57,830 nucleotides of DNA from Actinomycetes bacterium (lineage in GTDB: Bacteria; Actinomycetota; Acidimicrobiia; Acidimicrobiales; RAAP-2): positions 1 through 57,830 of the forward strand of contig JAJYNX010000115.1 in NCBI GenBank assembly GCA_021786095.1. Direction: 5' to 3'. The notes under the pieces are model-generated. The model saw only the letters and a list, made by a program, of their open reading frames with translations. It was not told where the DNA came from and made no database searches. Below are positions 1-11,342 of this stretch, piece by piece (position 1 is the first letter of the stretch; each line of letters begins with the position of its first letter). A program made the translations under genes and the position numbers.

Positions 1-34
1 GTGCGGGTGGACCACCGTACGGGGTCAACCCCTT

Positions 35-409
35 TTGGTGGCACTTTCAGCATGTGACACAAACAAATGGTCCACGCTCAAGAATTGGACGGAACTGGGT
101 TCCCCTACGCAAACCGACCGTCGCACTTCTCCACTTGATTATGAAGGTTCGACACTAGATGGTCAAGGCGACCGAAGAACGCGAGCGCTTCACCAGTCTC
201 AGAAGCGTCTGACGGCGGAGCAAACGGTTCTAATGTGTCAGAGGTACCAAGGCGGAGCGACCGTCTATGTGTTAGGTCGAGAGTTCGGCATCGACCGGCG
301 TACAGTCTCGATTCACTTGAAGAAGGCGGGAATCGTCATGCGCCAGACCAGACCACCAAAGAATCTCAGGCCCTCGACTACTCGGTGCTCTCCGGCGACT
401 CATCCTTGA
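35..409 (+). CDS. small helix-turn-helix protein or recombinase C-terminal remnant
   Basis: The recognisable part is residues about 58-105, a helix-turn-helix with the pattern RLTAEQ...[16 protein letters not shown] followed by [12 protein letters not shown]. This is the HTH seen at the C-terminus of resolvases and as free-standing small proteins in actinobacterial mobile elements, where it would bind DNA. Residues before 58 resemble nothing I know, and the only long-frame start is a TTG, so the true start may lie downstream or the N-terminus may be lost. The 3' end overlaps the converging DUF2130 gene by 32 bases. It could be a broken recombinase marking an older element border. The HTH is clear; an intact gene is uncertain. 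Confidence 0.45.
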   Translation: MVALSACDTNKWSTLKNWTELGSPTQTDRRTSPLDYEGSTLDGQGDRRTRALHQSQKRLTAEQTVLMCQRYQGGATVYVLGREFGIDRRTVSIHLKKAGIVMRQTRPPKNLRPSTTRCSPATHP

Positions 410-1697
410 GTTCGGCGAACTTCGCGGCCATCGTCGGGTTTCCCCTAGTGAGCTTCTTGATCGTCAGATCGTCGGCTTTGTTGTTAGCCAAGCGAAGGTT
501 GTTCTCTGAGCCGAGAAGAGCGTCCTTGGTCTTCTGCAGGTGGTCGATTGTCTTGTCGATCTCCTCGATTGCCGTCTTGAACTTCCTGGACGCCAGGTTG
601 TAGTTTCGGGCGAAGCCACTTCGGAACTCGTCAAGCTCCGCCTCAAAGTTCGTGATGTCGACATTCTGTTCTCGCACGCGCGCCAACTCAGACTTGTACT
701 GCAACGTGTTTTGGGCAGCGTTCCTGAGAAGCGTGATCATTGGAATGAAAAACTGGGGCCGGACGACATACATTTTCGGATAGCGATGTGAGACGTCGAC
801 GATCCCCGTGTTATAGAGCTCGTTTTCTGGCTCGAGAAGTGAAACCAGCACTGCGTACTCGCATCCCTTCTCGGTGCGGTCCTTGTCAAGCTCCTTGAAG
901 AAGTCCTCATTCTTCTTCTTGGTCGCGGTCGTGTCTGACTCGTTCTTCATCTCGAACATCACAGATACGAACTCAGTTCCAGACTCGTCGAAGTCTCGGA
1001 AGATGTAGTCGCCCTTGCTTCCGCCCTTCGCGTCATTGTCCTTATCGAAGTAGGCGCGTGGGAAGGCCGTGGCTCGAATCTTGTTGAACTCGATCTCACA
1101 GTGCTGCTCCAGGGTCTCGCCCACCATCTTGGTTGAGAGCTTCGCCTTCATGTCCTTGAGGCGCTCGATGGCATCGTCACGATCCTTGATTTGTGTTTCG
1201 TACTTCTCCTTCAGGGTGGCCTCGAGCAACTTCCTCTCTGACTCCTTGCTCTCCAGATCACGCTTGAGGTCATCGCGCTCCTTCTCGACCGTGCCCAGTG
1301 CTTCCTTCACTGCGAGCTTCTTGGCCACATCGGTGGCCTTGAGCTCCTCCTGCAGGCGGGCGATCTCCGTGTTCTTCCTGGCAATTTCGTCTTTGAGTTC
1401 ACCTGACACCGTCGCTTCGACGAGTTCAGCATTCGACTTGAGTTCCGACTTAAGTCGCTCAATCTCAGCGTCCTTCTTGGCAGCCTTCTTCTCAAGCTCA
1501 CCGGCGAGCTTCGACTCGGCGAGTTCGACAGCTGTGAGCTTCTCTTGCTCGGCGAGCTCGAGTCGCTCGTGCAATGCCTTATCAAATGCCTCGTCACGTA
1601 CCTGACTGAGGATCTCTGCGTACCCCGCTTCGTCAATATTGAACGTCTTCCCGCAGTGCGGACACCTGATCTCATGCATTTCAGCACCTTGTTCCAT
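378..1697 (-). CDS. DUF2130 (RmuC-like) nuclease-fold protein
   Basis: The protein is about 439 aa. It opens with a CPHCG zinc-knuckle-like pair, then a Glu/Lys-rich coiled coil (about residues 30-185), then a globular domain with GDYIF and MFEMKNE, which matches the D...E-x-K core of PD-(D/E)XK nucleases. This layout is typical of DUF2130 proteins. The ATG at 1697 was chosen because GGAGGG lies 10 bases upstream and it falls four bases after the stop of the preceding ATPase gene. Longer starts would run into that gene. It is the last gene of the hsdM-hsdS-hsdR-ATPase operon. Family assignment is good. A DNA-cleaving or defence role is inference from fold and neighbours. Confidence 0.8.
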   Translation of the reverse strand: MEQGAEMHEIRCPHCGKTFNIDEAGYAEILSQVRDEAFDKALHERLELAEQEKLTAVELAESKLAGELEKKAAKKDAEIERLKSELKSNAELVEATVSGELKDEIARKNTEIARLQEELKATDVAKKLAVKEALGTVEKERDDLKRDLESKESERKLLEATLKEKYETQIKDRDDAIERLKDMKAKLSTKMVGETLEQHCEIEFNKIRATAFPRAYFDKDNDAKGGSKGDYIFRDFDESGTEFVSVMFEMKNESDTTATKKKNEDFFKELDKDRTEKGCEYAVLVSLLEPENELYNTGIVDVSHRYPKMYVVRPQFFIPMITLLRNAAQNTLQYKSELARVREQNVDITNFEAELDEFRSGFARNYNLASRKFKTAIEEIDKTIDHLQKTKDALLGSENNLRLANNKADDLTIKKLTRGNPTMAAKFAELKDESPESTE

Positions 1698-1701
1698 ACG
1701 T

Positions 1702-3888
1702 CTACGACCCTCCTGCATTCGTAAGGGACTTGACATCAAGGAGAAGCTTCTTCAAGTGCTCATCCGTCATGTCAATAATGGGCTCATACATGAAAGCATT
1801 GATGTGAAGATTTTCGGGAGTCATCAGCACCACGGCATCAAGAGTCTTCCGCTGTTGCACAGACCCCAAGTTCCTGGCGTGAAACTCTTTGTGCAATCGA
1901 TGAGTTTGATTCTGTGTAATGCCCGCGAGGAAAGAGTCATCCCCGATCGCCTCAGCCATGTACTTCTCAGCTAGCAGACGTATTGCCATTGATAGGACAA
2001 TCTTGTTCTCAAAGTTGATACCCTCGGGCGCGGATGCAGCAACGTCGGCCTGCTCGACAATCAGATCTACGACCTTCTGGGTTGGTGCCGAATATGAATC
2101 TGAAATAGTGAAGATGACAGCGAATAACCTATCTAGATCGGCATTCGTCATAGTCATGCTGTCCGTCTTCCAGTGCAGTAATGATGTCAGCTGCGTGTAC
2201 TCTGGACTCGCTTCACCTGTTGTGTATTCAACTATGTTTCGTATGAATGGCACGGAGGCTACGCGCTTCATCGCACTATCAAAGAAGTGCGGCTTCAGAT
2301 CGAGAAGGAAGGGATTCCGAATCCCCGCGGCTTTGCTCAGAGTGACAGCGGAACCATTCTTCTGTGCAGTAAGGCAATTGTCGTAAGTGGCCACACCCCG
2401 ACTGTTAAGCGTGCGGAAGAAGTCAAAGTTGTGAGTCAGAAAAATGAATCGAAATGATGGGTGCTCGCACAACTCCTGCAAATACTGCACTATGGCGTAC
2501 TTGTTCTTGTAGTCAAACGAGTCTGCCAAATCATCGATTACGAACAGCGTCGACTTAGTGCCGTGTTTACGTGCTTCAACCTCGAAGAGCACGTTCAAAA
2601 TGTAGAGTGCTTTCTTCTCGCCATTGCTAAGGACCTCTAACAAGGGTCCCCTCTCAACCGGCTTGCGCTCCTCGCCATCAAGAAACTCGAAACCCAGCTG
2701 AAGTATCGCCTCTTGGCCAAGTACAACACGCGTACGGTTCTTCGCCGTGAGACGGAACGGCACGAAGAAGCGATCATTGAAGATGTCGATGACGCGCTCC
2801 CACTGTGTGCTCTCTGACGCCGCCTGCTCTTCAATCGCCGTCTTACGGCTCTCTGTCTTGCGCCATTGATTAACAACCTTGTCAAAGAGCGCCTCTTCAG
2901 ACTTCAAATACGACTTCCAAAGCTTCTCTTCAAAGAGATTGACATTGCGCAATTCTGGTAGCAGCTCCACATGCTGTGAAATGAAGTCAGAGAAGGCTCT
3001 AGTTTCGGCATTCTTCTCGAGTTGCTTCTTCAATACCTCCATCTTCTTTCGGAGGTCAGCATCGTCGGTGATTTGTTGCTGCTCGTCCGACACGAGCTTT
3101 GCAAGCTGTTTGGCATCCGAGATTTCTACCGCGTTTCCGTCCGTGCCGTGAAGTGTAAGTGTGTGTTTTGCTTGGAAGTACTTATTGTCCCCTAAAGTCT
3201 TGGTCACGTTGGATGCGTTGTAGTAGCTGAAAGTATCACGGCTAAAGAACTTGGAGTCATCCAGTAATACATTTAGGCGAGTGACATATTCGGTCAGCGA
3301 ACTACTGAATTCGCTGGTTGCCATTACTTGTCGCACCTTCTCATTGAAGACTGTGTCGTAAGGGACGTTAGAAAATGGCGCGTCGGGCTGCTTGTGGAGT
3401 TCCTCCTCGATTCGTGATAGCGCTACGAAAAGATCGTCTCCATTGGTAATTGACCGTGAGATTGCTGCCGCAGCGTCTGTCTTGGTCCCTGCCCGCTTCT
3501 TCACAGCGGCGAGAAGTTCATCTCTTGCGGAGAGCAAGTCGTGTTGAAGCGATTCGTATTCCTTTCGAAGTGCCGAGTTGACAAGGAGAGTCGACGTCGC
3601 CGGTGTCGGACCGAGCTCCGCGTCGTAGGAGAGAAACACCACGACATCGTTCTGACCAAGTTCAGAAGATCCGTCAACAGTGATCGATCGCGTTGACACT
3701 CGCTCGGAGAAGACATCGTCGACTGAGTCGCGGCCGGCTGCAACATCAAGAAACGTCTTGGCCAATGAAGTCTTCATAGTGCCATTCGGGGCGTAAATGG
3801 CAATAGCCCCATTGTCATGGAAGTCTAGTGTGGACGCCATGTGGCGTATGCCATGGCAGTTAGTGAGTTCCAGCTTGATCGTGTTCAT
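1702..3888 (-). CDS. ABC-type AAA_13 ATPase of the hsd operon, PrrC/RloC-like candidate
   Basis: The protein is 728 aa. Residues about 33-40 hold a degenerate Walker A (APNGTMKT, with M where Gly is usual). A long helical insertion spans about 120-380. The ABC signature LSNGEKKAL is near 420, Walker [10 protein letters not shown] near 450, and an H-loop THN near 485. This is the layout of RecF/SMC-like single-chain ATPases of the AAA_13 group, which includes the anticodon nuclease PrrC. The roughly 230-residue C-terminal domain has RLLAE near 638 and [10 protein letters not shown] near 690, which could be an R...E...H nuclease set. That last point is inference. The start at 3888 puts the Walker A at the usual distance; the longer frame upstream is out of family. 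It lies 31 bases after hsdR. Confidence 0.8.
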   Translation of the reverse strand: MNTIKLELTNCHGIRHMASTLDFHDNGAIAIYAPNGTMKTSLAKTFLDVAAGRDSVDDVFSERVSTRSITVDGSSELGQNDVVVFLSYDAELGPTPATSTLLVNSALRKEYESLQHDLLSARDELLAAVKKRAGTKTDAAAAISRSITNGDDLFVALSRIEEELHKQPDAPFSNVPYDTVFNEKVRQVMATSEFSSSLTEYVTRLNVLLDDSKFFSRDTFSYYNASNVTKTLGDNKYFQAKHTLTLHGTDGNAVEISDAKQLAKLVSDEQQQITDDADLRKKMEVLKKQLEKNAETRAFSDFISQHVELLPELRNVNLFEEKLWKSYLKSEEALFDKVVNQWRKTESRKTAIEEQAASESTQWERVIDIFNDRFFVPFRLTAKNRTRVVLGQEAILQLGFEFLDGEERKPVERGPLLEVLSNGEKKALYILNVLFEVEARKHGTKSTLFVIDDLADSFDYKNKYAIVQYLQELCEHPSFRFIFLTHNFDFFRTLNSRGVATYDNCLTAQKNGSAVTLSKAAGIRNPFLLDLKPHFFDSAMKRVASVPFIRNIVEYTTGEASPEYTQLTSLLHWKTDSMTMTNADLDRLFAVIFTISDSYSAPTQKVVDLIVEQADVAASAPEGINFENKIVLSMAIRLLAEKYMAEAIGDDSFLAGITQNQTHRLHKEFHARNLGSVQQRKTLDAVVLMTPENLHINAFMYEPIIDMTDEHLKKLLLDVKSLTNAGGS

Positions 3889-3919
3889 AGACACTCCATC
3901 AACACTAGGTGAGCATTTC

Positions 3920-6900
3920 TCATGATGGACCTCGCGCTGCGAACAACTCCGCTTGCTGGAGCACCAACTCCACTGCCTTCTCCTCAAGATCTGGTGGGTA
4001 GTCATACTTCGCGAGCAATCTCCGAACTTTGGCTCGCATCTCGGCTTTGACAGACGCCTTGTAGTTCCAGTCAATCGTGAGACTGTTTTGGATCTGACCC
4101 ACGAGTTCCACGGCGATCTTCTTGAGGATTTCATCGCCCATCGTCAGTACGGCAGCCTCATTCTGAACAATCGCGTCATAGAATGCCGCCTCTGAAACTG
4201 AAAGGCCGAGAGTCTGGTGGCGACTCTCTTGCTCGCGGATCTCCTTGGCGAGCTTCACGAGCTCTGAGATGATCTCAGCTGTGGTCAGAGCTCGGTTCGT
4301 GTACCGGTTGATCGCCTCGTCGAGCTGCTCGGAGAACCTCTTGGCTTGCACGATGTTGGTGCGACGGATGGTCCGAATCTGATCGTTGATAAGTCGCTGG
4401 AGGAGTCCGGCTTGTAGGTTCGGCCGATCCTTGGTTGCAAGCGAGTCGAGGAATTCGTCGCTCAGGATGGAGAGATCGGGCTTCTCGATACCCGCGAGCT
4501 TGTAGATATCGACGACTTCGTCCGCACCGACCGCTTCGTTGACCAGTTGTCCTATGGCGGTGTCAATCTCAACCGCTCCACTGCCCGCCTTACCAGAGTC
4601 GGGATTCTGGATCTTGATAATCGCTGCCCGCACGTCGGCGAACATGCGAACGTCACTTCTGATCGCGGTGGCTTCGTCACGAGCACCACACAAGGCGAAC
4701 GCTTTCGTTAGGGCCAACACCTGGTCAAGGAAGCGAGCCATACGGTCCGGGTCGGCCATGACGAAGTCGAGAACAGCTGCATGCTGTGCCAGACGCTCGG
4801 CTGCGGCGAGTTCCGGCGAAGAGTTGAACTCACAGCCATGGAGGATGCCTCGCACAATGTCGTGCTTCTCGAGCATCGCGGCAACGACTTCCTCGATAGG
4901 CACTCCTGCCTGATCGCGATCAGACGGCGAGTAGTCAGCCAGGGCCTGGCGAAGGTTCGTCGCGATTCCGATGTAGTCAACTATCAGGCCGCCTGGCTTG
5001 TCGCGAAAGGTTCGGTTGACGCGCGCAATCGCTTGCATCAGACCCGCACCCTGCATGGGCTTATCGACGTACATCGTGTGAAGCGACGGTGAGTCGAAGC
5101 CGGTCAGCCACATATCACGAACGACGACGATCTCCAGCGGATCTTCGGGGTTCTTGGCGCGGTTCTTTAGATCAGTGCGTGTTTGCTTGTCGTAGAGATG
5201 CTTCTGGAAAGACTGGGGATCGTCGGCCGAACCAGTCATGACGACCTTGATGCGGCCAGTCTTTGGATCATCGCTATGCCAGTCGGGGCGGAGGGCGACG
5301 ATTTTCTCGTAGAGCTCGACGGCGATCCGTCGGCTCATGGTGACGATCATTGCTTTGCCAAAGAGCTCGGCCCTGCGCTTCTCCCAGTGATCGACAATGT
5401 CGGCTGCGATCAGATCAAGACGCTCGCTAGCGCCGACAATTGCTTCGACGCGTGACCACTTCGACTTTGAGCGGCGCGCTTCAGATTCATCCACCTCTGC
5501 AGTGGCAGCATCGACTAGTTGATCGATCAGCTCATGCGCAGAATCGTCAATACTCACCTTGGCTAGGCGAGACTCGTAGAAGATCTTGACCGTTGCGCCA
5601 TCCTCGACAGCCCGCGTCAGGTCGTAGACGTCGATGTAGTCGCCGAAGACAGCACGTGTGGACCGATCGCCAGATTCAATAGGTGTACCCGTGAAGCCGA
5701 GATACGTGGCATTCGGCAAGGCGTCGCGCAGGTGCTTGGCAAGTCCCGAGCGAAGAGTCCCCTCAGAAGTCAAGGTCTCCGTGAAGCCGTACTGTGATCG
5801 ATGCGCTTCATCTGCCACCACGACGACATTGCCTCGGTCAGTCAGGACTGGGTTGGTGTCACCGCCTACCTCAGGAGCGAACTTCTGAAGCGTAGTGAAG
5901 ACGATGCCCCCGGAAGCTCGTTTCAGAAGGTCTCTGAGGTTCCCTCGGGATTCCGCGCGAACTGGCGGTTCGGGAAGAATTGTGGCGGGAGCGAAGACCT
6001 CGGTGAAGAGTTGGTCATCCAGATCGTTACGGTCAGTAATGAAGACGAGGGTGGGGTTGTTCATCCGAGCATCGCGCATGAGCTTCGCGGCGTAGAACAC
6101 CATCTCGAAGCTCTTGCCTGATCCTTGGGTGTGCCAGACGACACCACCTCGTCGATCGCCCTGTGGCCCAGAGGCGGCAACCGTTGACTCGACGGCAGCG
6201 TTGACTGCCCAGTACTGGTGGTACTTAGCAACACGCTTCACGAGTCCGTTGTTGCCCTCATCACTGAAGACAACGAAGTTCTGAAGGAGGTCGAGGAACC
6301 GGCGCTGTTCGAAGACGCCCTTGATTAGGACTTCGAGAGCAGGTCGATTCGTGACCACTTCTCTGCCGTCCACGGTCTTCCAAGGTGCGTAGTGCTCGAA
6401 CTGGCCAGAGAAGCTACTCATCGCCGCACTGGTGCCATCGCTGATCACCGTCACGACATTCGGCGTGAAGATCGAGGGAATGTCGTTTCGGTAAGTCTGG
6501 ATCTGATTGAAGGCGTGGCGAAGGGTGGCGTTCTCGTCGGCGAGATTCTTTAGTTCGAAGAGGGCAACCGGTATCCCGTTCAGGAAGAGGACGATGTCCG
6601 GTCGCCGGTTTCGACCCTCGTCCACCGTGAACTGATTTACAGCGAACCAGTCATTGTTCTCCGGGTGGTCGTAATCGACAAGTTGGAGGAGTTCGGTGCG
6701 TACCTGACTGGATGAGTCGCGTCGCTCGACAGGAACGCCGTCACGAAGCAGTCTGTGAACACGCATGTTTTCAGTAACAGCGCTCTGCGACTCGGCTCGC
6801 TGTAGTCGCTTGACCGCCTCCTCTACCAAAGCGGGGCTAGCGGAGGGATTCATTCGTGCTAGCGCCTCACGGAGTCTGTCGTAGAGGAAAACGGTGTCAT

Positions 6901-7024
6901 AAGAACTCCGTTCGGGTCGTTCACCGTCTGGCGCAATGTCAGGGCCGAACGCCGTTGCAACGCCGAGTTCACGCAAGTACTCCAGCGCCGCGACTTCGAT
7001 CGTCGACTCGTTCAGGACTGTCAT
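3920..7024 (-). CDS. hsdR: type I restriction enzyme subunit R (HsdR)
   Basis: This is the motor and nuclease subunit of a type I restriction-modification enzyme: it translocates DNA with ATP and cleaves unmodified DNA. Over 1034 aa I see the PD...ELK nuclease motif (PDIVLF near 141, FELKN near 157), Walker A TQGSGKS near 300, a DEAH box (VVADEAH) near 402, FTGTP near 445 and the motif VI string QAIARVNR near 667. The long helical C-terminus is the usual assembly region. Its ATG overlaps the TAA of hsdS by one base, so the two are translationally coupled. Length and motifs are complete, so it looks active. It is unusual only in being followed by two extra genes in the operon. Confidence 0.96.
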   Translation of the reverse strand: MTVLNESTIEVAALEYLRELGVATAFGPDIAPDGERPERSSYDTVFLYDRLREALARMNPSASPALVEEAVKRLQRAESQSAVTENMRVHRLLRDGVPVERRDSSSQVRTELLQLVDYDHPENNDWFAVNQFTVDEGRNRRPDIVLFLNGIPVALFELKNLADENATLRHAFNQIQTYRNDIPSIFTPNVVTVISDGTSAAMSSFSGQFEHYAPWKTVDGREVVTNRPALEVLIKGVFEQRRFLDLLQNFVVFSDEGNNGLVKRVAKYHQYWAVNAAVESTVAASGPQGDRRGGVVWHTQGSGKSFEMVFYAAKLMRDARMNNPTLVFITDRNDLDDQLFTEVFAPATILPEPPVRAESRGNLRDLLKRASGGIVFTTLQKFAPEVGGDTNPVLTDRGNVVVVADEAHRSQYGFTETLTSEGTLRSGLAKHLRDALPNATYLGFTGTPIESGDRSTRAVFGDYIDVYDLTRAVEDGATVKIFYESRLAKVSIDDSAHELIDQLVDAATAEVDESEARRSKSKWSRVEAIVGASERLDLIAADIVDHWEKRRAELFGKAMIVTMSRRIAVELYEKIVALRPDWHSDDPKTGRIKVVMTGSADDPQSFQKHLYDKQTRTDLKNRAKNPEDPLEIVVVRDMWLTGFDSPSLHTMYVDKPMQGAGLMQAIARVNRTFRDKPGGLIVDYIGIATNLRQALADYSPSDRDQAGVPIEEVVAAMLEKHDIVRGILHGCEFNSSPELAAAERLAQHAAVLDFVMADPDRMARFLDQVLALTKAFALCGARDEATAIRSDVRMFADVRAAIIKIQNPDSGKAGSGAVEIDTAIGQLVNEAVGADEVVDIYKLAGIEKPDLSILSDEFLDSLATKDRPNLQAGLLQRLINDQIRTIRRTNIVQAKRFSEQLDEAINRYTNRALTTAEIISELVKLAKEIREQESRHQTLGLSVSEAAFYDAIVQNEAAVLTMGDEILKKIAVELVGQIQNSLTIDWNYKASVKAEMRAKVRRLLAKYDYPPDLEEKAVELVLQQAELFAARGPS

Positions 7025-8220
7025 TAAACAAACCCCTGAACGACTTCTTGGTGGTCCGATATGCGAACCCGACCCGAAATTAGCTCGGGGAGAAGCGCAT
7101 CACGAAGTGATGAGAGTCGGGACGACTCTCGAACGAGTTGAGCGGCCTTCGCATGAATCGGTGACAAAGTTGCATCAAGCTCAGCTAACTTGTCTTCTAC
7201 TGGTACTTCAATCACCATTGACTTGAAATTGCCCCTGCTCAACTCCATGAATGTACTGCCGTTAGCTCGATCAAGCATTTCTGCAACGCGTGATCGCATT
7301 TCCTCAAAAAGGAACCACCGATGTATGGAATGACGCGGCCGGACTGCTATGAAGCCCTGGTTAGTGGCCGCAGGAATTTGGTTGACAGCGAATGATCCGA
7401 TCGTCGCCCTCGAAGTCATAAAGATTGTTCCGGCTGGGTGCAACGTCGCAGAGGAACTGGCGAGCCCTGAATCGGAAATTGTCCTCGCGGTGCTAAACAG
7501 ATACGGAGCTGACAGTGCTGTTATGTCAGTGGGGGTCGTCCACGCGATTCCGCCGTCCCAGTACTCTGAAACGCTTGTCTTTGGCGTCGAACCGCCGAAG
7601 ACTTCCGCAAACTCCCCAAATGTCGATGAATGCAGTTCCGTGAGGGTCTCTCTCCAAGCTCCATACATTGCTCGGCTCAGGTTCTGGAAAAGTTCTATTA
7701 CCTTCCGGTTTGACTCAATCTTTACGTCTAACACTTCCAGGGTCTCTGCAATCAAGCGTTGCTCCTGCAAGGGGGGAAGCTGCACGAACAATTGCGATAG
7801 ATCAGAAGCTCGGAGATAAGGAAGTGCGCTTCCTTCCGCATAGTGGGCAAGGTGCAAATTGTGAAGTAGATAGAACAGGAATGTCGCGTCAACATCTTCG
7901 TTGGGAATGGCGGCCATCATGTTATTGTCGATGACCGTTGGACGTGTGATGAGCCTGAGGCGTTCCGCTTTCAGACCCTCGCCAATCTTGGCGAAGACAA
8001 TTGAACTCGGCGGTGCCGGTTTGAGCTTGAGTCTCTTAATCGTCTCATGAGAGACCCAATTATTCGCCGCCGTTATATGCAATTGATTTTGGGAAAGTGT
8101 CATATCACTGACCTTGATAAAAGGAATGTCCCCGCGAATCAAGCCTTGCTCATGTCTTGGAAACGCGGAACCTCCTTGAAAGCGACACAACGAGCCGAGT
8201 TGTACAGTTGGCCAATTCAC
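7024..8220 (-). CDS. hsdS: type I specificity subunit (HsdS)
   Basis: HsdS reads the bipartite DNA target for both methylation and cleavage. The 398 aa contain two target-recognition halves. The first begins at [16 protein letters not shown] and ends in the conserved helix [18 protein letters not shown] near residue 150-170. The second begins with [16 protein letters not shown] near 208 and ends with a second conserved coiled helix to [12 protein letters not shown]. Both halves are intact, giving a normal two-domain subunit. It starts at an ATG overlapping the hsdM stop (ATGA). The recognition sequence cannot be deduced from sequence alone. Confidence 0.94.
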   Translation of the reverse strand: MNWPTVQLGSLCRFQGGSAFPRHEQGLIRGDIPFIKVSDMTLSQNQLHITAANNWVSHETIKRLKLKPAPPSSIVFAKIGEGLKAERLRLITRPTVIDNNMMAAIPNEDVDATFLFYLLHNLHLAHYAEGSALPYLRASDLSQLFVQLPPLQEQRLIAETLEVLDVKIESNRKVIELFQNLSRAMYGAWRETLTELHSSTFGEFAEVFGGSTPKTSVSEYWDGGIAWTTPTDITALSAPYLFSTARTISDSGLASSSATLHPAGTIFMTSRATIGSFAVNQIPAATNQGFIAVRPRHSIHRWFLFEEMRSRVAEMLDRANGSTFMELSRGNFKSMVIEVPVEDKLAELDATLSPIHAKAAQLVRESSRLSSLRDALLPELISGRVRISDHQEVVQGFV

Positions 8221-9797
8221 GGCAACCTACTCAGCCGTACTCGAACCTCACTCTCCAGTTCACGACCTCTGTCAAACTCAGCGAATAGATCTTTGGTGAG
8301 CCGGTCAAGTCTGTCGCCGATTGACTCGTTGTCAGTTTCTGCCTCTTCCGCTCCGACGTATCTTCCTGGCGTGAGAATGAAGTCGTGTTTAGCAATCTCA
8401 TCTAGAGCCGCCGCTTTTGCAAAGCCTGGTATGTCTTCGTAGGCTCCGTCGTGATTCCGCCAGGCGTGGTAGGTCCCGGAGATCTTTGCGATGTCCTCAT
8501 CCGCGAGAACACGTAGACGACGCGTCTCCATAGTCCCCATCGTCCGCGCATCTATGAATAGGACTTCACCTTGGCGCTTGCGGTGTCCATTGCCGTGCCG
8601 GTCTTTCGATACGAACCAGAGGCTCACGGGGATACCTGTGTTGAAGAAGAGCCGGTCTGGCATTGCGACGATGCAATCGACGAGATCGGCTTCGACCAGT
8701 CTGCGGCGGATGTCACCCTCGCCGCTGGTCTTGGAACTGAGTGATCCATTCGCCAGAACAAATCCGGCCGTGCCCTTTGGGCTCAGGTGATAGATGAAGT
8801 GTTGAACCCAGGCGAAGTTGGCGTTTCCTCCTGGGGGGACGCCGTACTTCCACCTCGGATCGTCGGCCAACTTTGGATTCCACCAGTTGCTGACGTTGAA
8901 CGGTGGGTTGGCGATGACGAAGTCGGCTCGTAGGTCCTGGTGAAGATCGTGCGTGAACGAGTCGTCGGAGTGATCACCGAGATCTGCCTCGATGCCTCGA
9001 AGGGCGAGGTTCATTTTGGCGAGCTTCCAGGTCGTGTCGGTGAACTCCTGGCCGAACACGGAGATGTCCGACCGCTTACCACCGTGAGCTCTGACAAACT
9101 CAGCGGACTGCACGAACATGCCACCAGAACCGCACGCGGGGTCGAAGACTCGTCCGTGGTAGGGCTCGAGCATTTCGACGAGCGTCTTGACGACAGATCG
9201 AGGGGTGTAGAACGCTCCAGCGTCCTTCCCGGTTTCCTTACCCGCGAACTGGCCGAGAAAGTACTCGTAAACGCGACCTAGAACGTCGTCGGAGCCGTGG
9301 TCGTCTGACTCAGTGAAGCCAATGGATCCGATGAGGTCGACAAGTTGTCCGAGTCGACCCTTGTCGAGCCCCTCCCGTCCGTAGTTGCGTGGAAGCACGC
9401 CCCGGACAGACGGATTCTCCTTCTCAATGAGGTCCATGGCGTAATCAATGTCTTGACCGATGCTGGGCAGCTTCGCTCGATCCTGAATGGACTGCCAGCG
9501 AGCGCTCGCGGGAACCCAGAAGACGTTGTGGCTCGTGTACTCGTCTCGATCTTCAAGAAATTTGGCACGACGCTCAGGGTTGGGAATGTAATCGGGAGAC
9601 TCCGTGTTGGAGAGCGCCGCCTTAATCGTGGCGTAGCGCTCTTCGAAACGGTCAGAGATGTACTTGAGGAATACGAGTCCGAGCACTACGTGCTTGTACT
9701 CACTGGGCTCTTGGTTTCCACGCAACGCATCGGCAGCGTCCCAGAGACGTTGTTCAAGCGTCTTAGTGTGCTGCTTCTTGGATGCGGTTCGTGCCAC
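8217..9797 (-). CDS. hsdM: type I DNA methyltransferase subunit (HsdM)
   Basis: HsdM transfers a methyl group from S-adenosylmethionine to N6 of adenine in the HsdS target. The 526 aa show the N-terminal helical HsdM domain (LEQRLWDAADALRG), motif I DPACGSGG near 217-224 and catalytic motif IV NPPF near 297. The start is a GTG at 9797 with GGAGA about 6-9 bases upstream. It is the first gene of the leftward five-gene operon, so its promoter should lie in the 259-base gap to 10057. That gap holds no ORF I can support, and I see no promoter match there strong enough to call. Confidence 0.95.
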   Translation of the reverse strand: MARTASKKQHTKTLEQRLWDAADALRGNQEPSEYKHVVLGLVFLKYISDRFEERYATIKAALSNTESPDYIPNPERRAKFLEDRDEYTSHNVFWVPASARWQSIQDRAKLPSIGQDIDYAMDLIEKENPSVRGVLPRNYGREGLDKGRLGQLVDLIGSIGFTESDDHGSDDVLGRVYEYFLGQFAGKETGKDAGAFYTPRSVVKTLVEMLEPYHGRVFDPACGSGGMFVQSAEFVRAHGGKRSDISVFGQEFTDTTWKLAKMNLALRGIEADLGDHSDDSFTHDLHQDLRADFVIANPPFNVSNWWNPKLADDPRWKYGVPPGGNANFAWVQHFIYHLSPKGTAGFVLANGSLSSKTSGEGDIRRRLVEADLVDCIVAMPDRLFFNTGIPVSLWFVSKDRHGNGHRKRQGEVLFIDARTMGTMETRRLRVLADEDIAKISGTYHAWRNHDGAYEDIPGFAKAAALDEIAKHDFILTPGRYVGAEEAETDNESIGDRLDRLTKDLFAEFDRGRELESEVRVRLSRLP

Positions 9798-10056
9798 GCC
9801 ATCTCTCCTTTCTCGTCCTGAAATTGAGATTGTTCCTTCAAAGGTACCGAGGAGATGTAAGGCGAGTTGGGCCTTGCTTCAAGACAAATCCAATGGAATC
9901 AGCGCCATGGATGACCCGTGCGCTAAATCGGAGATGCAACTCGGCACTTCTGACATGCATTATACCTGGTCACGGTTCTGTTCACAACAGACGGAATGTT
10001 CTACGACCACACGTCTCGCTCCGTGTCGACTCCGACATCGAGAGAGCGACTGCCTT

Positions 10057-10833
10057 TCACTCTGCCCACCCGGCCAGCCGAAGCAGCGCACGTGCGTTGA
10101 ACTCTCCGTCGCCATGCTCGATGCTCTCGCCATACCTCCCGATGTACCTCTCGATCAAGATCTTGACCACCTTGACTTCACGGTCTCGAGTCGCGATTGC
10201 TTTTAGCAGGACTTCCTGGCTGGTGCTCAGCTCCGTGACATCATGCGGCCACTGCTTCAATCGCTCCACCTTGAGAATCTCCGCCCGAAGCGCGTAGACG
10301 TGTGCCCACAGCCGAGAGAGCGCTTCCTCGTGCTCGTTACGGTCCTTGTCTGACACATCGCCAAACGCGACGACTGGAGTGTCTCCCGAGATCTCTAGTG
10401 GCGGTGGAGTAGCTCGCTCGCGGGGAACGTAGTTCTGACTGTCACGGTGCAGAAGCCACGCGACCTCCAAAACGATCTTCGGCTCGATGTTTTTACGGAA
10501 GTGGTCAGTGCTGAAACCTGCGGTGCGGGCTGCACGCTCGCGACGCAGAGTGAGGGATGCTCCACGGGATCCGAGTGCGATCCCGAACAACTCACTCGCG
10601 GCATCGCACAGCACGTCATCGGGATAAGTGGAAACGAACCTCCGAAGAAGGTCTTCGAGCGCTTTCACCCTGCTGAGTCGGTCGGAGGGATCAATCGAGC
10701 GTGCTACTACTCCTCTCAGTCCGAGCAGGTTGTCATCGTCGAAGGCCGGGCCGACCGGCAGCCCCGATGAGACGATACGCGTCAGTGACTTGACGAGTTC
10801 CTTGATCGGTGGTGGGTTGCGTTGCACCTGCAT
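10057..10833 (-). CDS. uncharacterised protein upstream of the type I system
   Basis: I do not recognise a named family in these 258 aa. An HTH-like stretch runs from LRRERAARTAGFSTDHFRKNIEPKIV near residues 102-127 and resembles short actinobacterial proteins with a 'phosphate-free' XRE-like turn. The rest is helical and rich in charged residues, with no signal peptide or membrane segment. The gene runs leftward toward hsdM, 259 bases away, and is divergent from the 11-kb transfer module. It could be a regulator of either unit. The ATG at 10833 is the only sensible start. The 170 bases to 11004 probably hold divergent promoters; I see no clear boxes. Confidence 0.7.
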   Translation of the reverse strand: MQVQRNPPPIKELVKSLTRIVSSGLPVGPAFDDDNLLGLRGVVARSIDPSDRLSRVKALEDLLRRFVSTYPDDVLCDAASELFGIALGSRGASLTLRRERAARTAGFSTDHFRKNIEPKIVLEVAWLLHRDSQNYVPRERATPPPLEISGDTPVVAFGDVSDKDRNEHEEALSRLWAHVYALRAEILKVERLKQWPHDVTELSTSQEVLLKAIATRDREVKVVKILIERYIGRYGESIEHGDGEFNARALLRLAGWAE

Positions 10834-11003
10834 GTGCTTGCGACCCCCTCGACCCGTCTTCCAGCGCTCACCAAGACAACCAGGAATTGTCCTGAAACCA
10901 GCCTAGAGAACATCCAGCTGAGCCAGCGAGCCTCTTTCTCGCGAGGGACGACTCGCGATGCTGATGGTCAGGATCGGAGGCTCGCCGCGACAGGAGGTCA
11001 GAA

Positions 11004-11342
11004 ATGGACATGGACTTGATCCCAATGACGGGTGGTGGAGGACTGGTCAGTCGAGAGGCACGCAACACCCTTCGAGCCGTCAATCGCCTGAAGTCCAGGG
11101 CAGCGGTACGGATCGCCGAGGTGGATGCGTCGACCGACGTGACGCTCGCCAAGGTCGACAACCTGACGATGGCCACCGGATCGGCGATGCAGCAAGTGGT
11201 CCGGGTCGCTCGAGTCCAACGTGAACTTGAGCAGTTGGCTCCCGAAGCCTCGGGACGGATCAACTTCCTGGCCGACGATCACCTCTTGGGCTGTGCGGAG
11301 CTGATGGCGGACCTGCGTCGTGAGCTGCGGAGGAACCGGTGA
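11004..11342 (+). CDS. small element protein, unknown function
   Basis: This 112-aa protein has AGGAGG six bases before its ATG, a strong translation signal. It is mostly helical (SREARNTLRAVNRLKSRAAV..., and later VQRELEQLAPEA), with no cysteine motif, signal peptide or membrane helix. It opens the rightward module and overlaps the next small gene by about one to four bases. Comparable small helical proteins are common at the head of actinobacterial integrative-element operons, but I cannot name a family. The coding call rests on ribosome binding site, coupling and sensible composition. Confidence 0.65.
   Translation: MDMDLIPMTGGGGLVSREARNTLRAVNRLKSRAAVRIAEVDASTDVTLAKVDNLTMATGSAMQQVVRVARVQRELEQLAPEASGRINFLADDHLLGCAELMADLRRELRRNR

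Noticed and set aside
1-50. Copy of the tRNA-Ala 3' end as a left attachment site
   Set aside because: The left edge does not contain the tRNA sequence; the border is outside the window or elsewhere.
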